Part shown: piece by piece, positions 14,508 to 17,592 of the stretch | Position numbering within the stretch: the stretch's first letter is position 1 | Layout of the letters: each line of letters starts with the position of its first letter | DNA from: Actinomycetes bacterium | Lineage (GTDB): Bacteria; Actinomycetota; Acidimicrobiia; Acidimicrobiales; SZUA-35 | DNA: 17,592 bases | NCBI GenBank assembly: GCA_024227975.1 | Contig: JAAETV010000543.1 | Span: 1 to 17,592, forward strand | Direction: 5' to 3' | The notes under the pieces: generated by a model | What the model was told of the DNA's origin: nothing | Database searches by the model: none | The model's input: only the letters and a program-made list of their open reading frames with translations | Program-made: the position numbers and the translations under genes

Positions 14508-15520
14508 GCGGTCGCTACGGCATCTCCATGGGTGTGAGTGCTCGTGAGCCGCTGACCCGCACCTCCGCGCTGGCCCGAGCGGTAGACGAGCAAGGATTCG
14601 AAGCCCTCTGGTACATCGATTTCCAGCTGGGGATGAAGGACGTCTACGCCGTCATGAACCTGGCGGCGATGGCAACCGATTCGGTACAGATCGGCGCCGC
14701 CGTCACCAATATCGTGACCCGACACCCAACCATCACCGCCAACGCAACCGCTGCCCTCGATGAGCTGTCGGATGGCCGGGCCATGCTCGGACTGGGCGCA
14801 GGGTGGTCAGCTGTTCTGGCCGCCGGGGGTCGGCCGTCGAAGTTGTCGGAGTTGAGAGCAGGTATCGACGAGTTCCACCAGCTCTTCACCGGCGAGACGG
14901 TCGCCCTCTATGGCAGCGATATCCGCCTCGCAACCGCCACCCGTCAGATACCTATATATGTTGCGGTCTCTCAACCGGGCATGTTGAGAATGGCCGGTGA
15001 GGTCTGTGACGGTGCCATAGTGATGGGGGCGGCCGACCCCGAGTTCTGCGCCTGGCAGCTCGACTACTTGTACCAAGGCCTCGAAGCCGCCGGTCGCCGC
15101 CGCCAGGACCTCACCATCGATCTGATGGTCACGATGTCGGTTGACGACGATGAGCAGCAGGCGCTCTCGGATGTCCGGGCTTGGGCAACGAGCCAGGCCG
15201 CCACCTTCCACCCGTGGAAGCGCATGCCCGAGGCCTGGGAGAAGTACCGAGACGAATTCGCTCGTGCCGCCGACGCATACCATCTCGTCGACCACCTCTC
15301 CCTACAGGCCGGCCACAAGGAATTGATCTCCGACGAGTTCGTGCGATCGGTTGCCCTGGTCGGTGACGTCGACACGTGTGTGGCCCGCCTGCGTGAGCTC
15401 TGGGAGCTCGACATCGACCGCATCACCTTCGCCCTCCTGTCGGGAGGTCGCGAGCGGAGGCTGGCCGAGCTGGCCGACATCATCATTCCCGCAGTGGAAG
15501 CCAATGGAGGCAAACCGTGA
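14504..15520 (+). CDS. LLM class flavin-dependent oxidoreductase (F420 or FMN)
   Basis: This 338-residue luciferase-like TIM barrel has the family strands EALWYIDF, VQIGAAVTNIVTRHP and AMLGLGAGWS, and the late segment ALVGDVDTCVARLRELWELD followed by FALLSGG. Members are either F420-dependent dehydrogenases/reductases or two-component FMNH2 monooxygenases. The ITFALLSGG ending is common in actinobacterial F420-type members, but cofactor choice is not decided by sequence here. The ATG overlaps the hydrolase stop (ATGA) and the stop overlaps the SDR GTG (GTGA). It would perform the key redox or oxygen-insertion step of the operon's pathway. Confidence 0.91.
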   Translation: MSGRYGISMGVSAREPLTRTSALARAVDEQGFEALWYIDFQLGMKDVYAVMNLAAMATDSVQIGAAVTNIVTRHPTITANATAALDELSDGRAMLGLGAGWSAVLAAGGRPSKLSELRAGIDEFHQLFTGETVALYGSDIRLATATRQIPIYVAVSQPGMLRMAGEVCDGAIVMGAADPEFCAWQLDYLYQGLEAAGRRRQDLTIDLMVTMSVDDDEQQALSDVRAWATSQAATFHPWKRMPEAWEKYRDEFARAADAYHLVDHLSLQAGHKELISDEFVRSVALVGDVDTCVARLRELWELDIDRITFALLSGGRERRLAELADIIIPAVEANGGKP

Positions 15521-16278
15521 GTCGAGACCGTGCCGTTGCCCTGATCACGGCAGCTGCTGGCGCCGGGATAGGCGCCAGCGTTGCCCGCCAGCTGGCAGCC
15601 GACGGGATGGATGTCGTGGTGACCGACGCCCACGGGCGTCGGTGCGGCGAGTTCGCAGCGACCCTGAGTGAGGAGTTCGGTCGACCCTTCTCCTCTCACG
15701 AGCTTGATGTCACCGATCATGATCAGGTCGAATCCGCCGTTGCCGACATCATCAAGGCCAAGGGCGGCGTCGACGTCCTCGTCAACAACGCAGGCTGGTC
15801 AAAGATCGAGCCGGTGGCCGAGATGTCGGTCGAGACATGGCAGCGATGCCTCGACGTCGACCTGACCGGAACCTTCGTGTGTATGCGCCATGTGCTGCCT
15901 GCCATGATCGCCGATGGAGGCGGATCGATCGTCAACATCTCATCGATCGCGGCCTGGGAGATGTCGACCGAGCACGGAGCAGCCTATTCGGCAGCAAAGG
16001 CTGGCGTGCTGGCCCTCACCCGGGTGGCGGCGGCGGAGAACGGCAAGCACGGAATCAGGATCAATGCGGTCGCCCCCGGGCTCATCTACAACGAATTCCT
16101 CCGCAGGGTCTATCCGGAGGAGTTCTTCGATGGTTACGTCGACAACAAGGCGTTCCTCGGTCGCATTGGACAGCCCGACGACGTCGCCAACCTCGTCTCG
16201 TTCCTCGCCTCTGATCGCGCCGACTACATAACGGGGGAGGTTCTCACCGTCTCCGGTGGTGTCTCAGCCCGCGGCTAG
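15517..16278 (+). CDS. SDR family oxidoreductase
   Basis: This 253-residue classical short-chain dehydrogenase has a cofactor glycine region TAAAGAGIGAS (11-21, one residue longer than the usual TGxxxGIG), Asp37 at the end of strand 2 (favours NAD over NADP), NNAG (90-93), catalytic Ser143, Tyr157 and Lys161 (AAYSAAK), and GEVLTVSGG at the end. It resembles FabG/3-hydroxyacyl-CoA dehydrogenase types. The GTG start forms a GTGA overlap with the LLM gene stop. It is the last gene of the operon and would interconvert an alcohol and a ketone, plausibly a 3-hydroxyacyl-CoA or alicyclic alcohol. Confidence 0.93.
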   Translation: MSRDRAVALITAAAGAGIGASVARQLAADGMDVVVTDAHGRRCGEFAATLSEEFGRPFSSHELDVTDHDQVESAVADIIKAKGGVDVLVNNAGWSKIEPVAEMSVETWQRCLDVDLTGTFVCMRHVLPAMIADGGGSIVNISSIAAWEMSTEHGAAYSAAKAGVLALTRVAAAENGKHGIRINAVAPGLIYNEFLRRVYPEEFFDGYVDNKAFLGRIGQPDDVANLVSFLASDRADYITGEVLTVSGGVSARG

Positions 16279-16284
16279 GTACCC

Positions 16285-16296
16285 CAGGACGTCCTG
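16285..16296. repeat. 12-base perfect palindrome after the SDR gene
   Basis: CAGGACGTCCTG is a perfect palindrome located 7 bases after the SDR stop and 75 bases before the activator ATG. No U-run follows, so a Rho-independent terminator is unlikely. It may be a regulator site for the next gene or chance. The rest of 16279-16371 shows no convincing promoter. Confidence 0.3.
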
Positions 16297-16371
16297 CCTA
16301 TCACCCTCCCCCTCATTGCCGATGGTGTCATCAGCTAGCGCCCAGGAGCGATGTCATGGTGGGATGTAGGT

Positions 16372-17592
16372 ATGAGAATTGCTGGTTGCGATCTGGGCAA
16401 AGTATCGGTTGGCTTCGTCACGGCCACTGTGAACGACGATGGCACGCTGGAGGTGGACAGCGCTACCCACCGGCTACACGACGGCGATCCGTTGGGCTTG
16501 TTCCTGCAGTGGTACCGGGATAACGACATCGAGTCCTACGCCGCGCTGGCTGCGACCGGCGTCCATGCCGACGAGTTGTCGGCTCCCGTTTTGGTGTTGC
16601 CCGAGGACTCCTGCCAGGAAGCGGCGTTGGAGACAATCGTGGGGCTGGAGGACGCCATCAACCTGGTTTCCATCGGAGCCAGGGGCTATGGGGTTCTGAG
16701 CCGGAGGCTGGCCGGTGTGAGTGGGCAAGAGGGCGGCCCGAAGTACACCTATCAGTATCTGGAGAACGACAAGTGCTCATCAGGGAGCGGTGAGAACATC
16801 CAGAAGATTGCCGACCGCTTCGGCCTGACCATCGAGGATGCCGATCGGACAGCGCTCGAGGCTGGTGAGGACATCCCCATCACCGCCCGGTGCTCTGTGT
16901 TCGCCAAGAGCGAGATGACCCACTTCGCCAACCAGGGCAAGGCCACAGGTGAGCTGTTCAGCGGCTACTTCGGCTCGGTGGCCCGCAACACCCACTCGCT
17001 GCTAGCCCGCAATCGGGCTGAGGGCCCTGTCTACCTGATTGGGGGACCGGCCAGAATCGAGTCATTCCGCCAATCGTTCGAGGAACTGGTTGGCGAACCG
17101 GTCAAGACGCCACCTTGGGCCGACTGCTTCGAAGCCATCGGGGCCGCCGCCATCGCCGCCGAGCAAGCCAGGGCGTCCAAGCCGGTACCCCTACCCGCCG
17201 ATCCCGCCGGACTGATTGTGGCGGCCGCAAGCCGCTTCGCGGTGAACGAGCCGGCCGGGCGCTGGCAGGACAAGGTCACCATGATGGCCGAACCCGAGAT
17301 CCCGGCCGGTGCAGCCGAGGGACCCTCGATCCTGGGGCTCGATCTCGGCTCGACTGGAGCCAAGGCGGTACTGACCTCAATCGAGACGGGCGAGGTCGTA
17401 CTCGACGTCTACGACCGCACCCGGGGCAACCCGGTCGATGCCGCTCACCGGTTGGTCGGCACCATCATGAAGCGGGCCCGGACTGATGTTCGCGCCATCG
17501 GTGTGACCGGATCGGGGCGAGAGGCTGTCGCCGTCCTGTTGAGGGCGGTCTACCCCGACATCGACAGGGTCATCGTCTTGAACGAGATCGTG
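16372..17592 (+). CDS. Tandem BcrA/BadF/HgdC-type ATPase activator (5' part, runs off right edge)
   Basis: The frame is open for 407 codons to the window edge. Residues 1-265 form one ASKHA activator domain: MRIAGCDLGKVSVG at the nucleotide site, then ENDKCSSGSGE with C135 and TARCSVFAKSE with C174, then YLIGGPARI. The 39-residue cysteine spacing equals that of the [4Fe-4S] ligands Cys127/Cys166 in HgdC. A second domain starts near 319 with GLDLGSTGAKAV (321-332), TRGNPVDAA, VTGSGREAV and LNEIV. Single-domain homologues couple ATP hydrolysis to one-electron reduction of 2-hydroxyacyl-CoA dehydratases or benzoyl-CoA reductases. Two domains in tandem point to the very large activase-related proteins, which often carry dehydratase-like domains further on. 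ATG 16372 fits the family start; an in-frame ATG at 16351 is the alternative. Confidence 0.88.
   Translation, partial: MRIAGCDLGKVSVGFVTATVNDDGTLEVDSATHRLHDGDPLGLFLQWYRDNDIESYAALAATGVHADELSAPVLVLPEDSCQEAALETIVGLEDAINLVSIGARGYGVLSRRLAGVSGQEGGPKYTYQYLENDKCSSGSGENIQKIADRFGLTIEDADRTALEAGEDIPITARCSVFAKSEMTHFANQGKATGELFSGYFGSVARNTHSLLARNRAEGPVYLIGGPARIESFRQSFEELVGEPVKTPPWADCFEAIGAAAIAAEQARASKPVPLPADPAGLIVAAASRFAVNEPAGRWQDKVTMMAEPEIPAGAAEGPSILGLDLGSTGAKAVLTSIETGEVVLDVYDRTRGNPVDAAHRLVGTIMKRARTDVRAIGVTGSGREAVAVLLRAVYPDIDRVIVLNEIV

Overview
The window is GC-rich, densely coding DNA with frequent GTG and TTG starts, many 4-base stop/start overlaps and TANNNT-type -10 boxes. This fits an actinobacterium. 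The gene content (paired acyl-CoA dehydrogenases, an LLM flavin oxidoreductase, MaoC, SDR, a molybdenum hydroxylase) suggests an uncultured Acidimicrobiia-like lineage, but that placement is inference only.

Layout. Positions 1-2566 (minus) hold two acyl-CoA dehydrogenases followed by the first codons of a nitroreductase that leaves the window. Positions 2665-6215 (minus) hold an ABC export operon: ATPase, an eight-helix FtsX/MacB-type permease, a 33-residue single-helix microprotein, and a 91-residue membrane protein. It is divergent from a TetR regulator (6320-6871, plus), and an inverted-repeat operator lies between them. Positions 6872-7784 are a patchy stretch with a 37-codon ORF, two small hypothetical genes and what looks like frameshifted remnant coding DNA. 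Positions 7785-12041 (minus) hold a three-subunit molybdenum hydroxylase (FAD, [2Fe-2S], molybdopterin subunits in that order, joined by 4-base overlaps) followed by a MaoC-like hot-dog protein. Positions 12178-16278 (plus) are a tight four-gene operon: acyl-CoA ligase, alpha/beta hydrolase, LLM flavin oxidoreductase and SDR, each overlapping the next by 4 bases. From 16372 to the right edge is the 5' part of a large protein with two tandem BcrA/HgdC-type ATPase activator domains.

How the genes could work together (inference): nearly every enzyme outside the ABC/TetR block handles CoA thioesters or ring-type substrates. A carboxylic acid could be activated by the ligase, hydroxylated by the Mo enzyme, and oxidised and hydrated by the dehydrogenases, MaoC and SDR. 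The BcrA/HgdC-type activator would supply low-potential electrons to a dehydratase or reductase that may lie further right. No known pathway matches the full set by eye. Three enzymes have altered catalytic positions: both dehydrogenases carry Asp at the usual Glu site, and MaoC lacks the usual Asp. I see no rRNA, tRNA, CRISPR array or insertion sequence.
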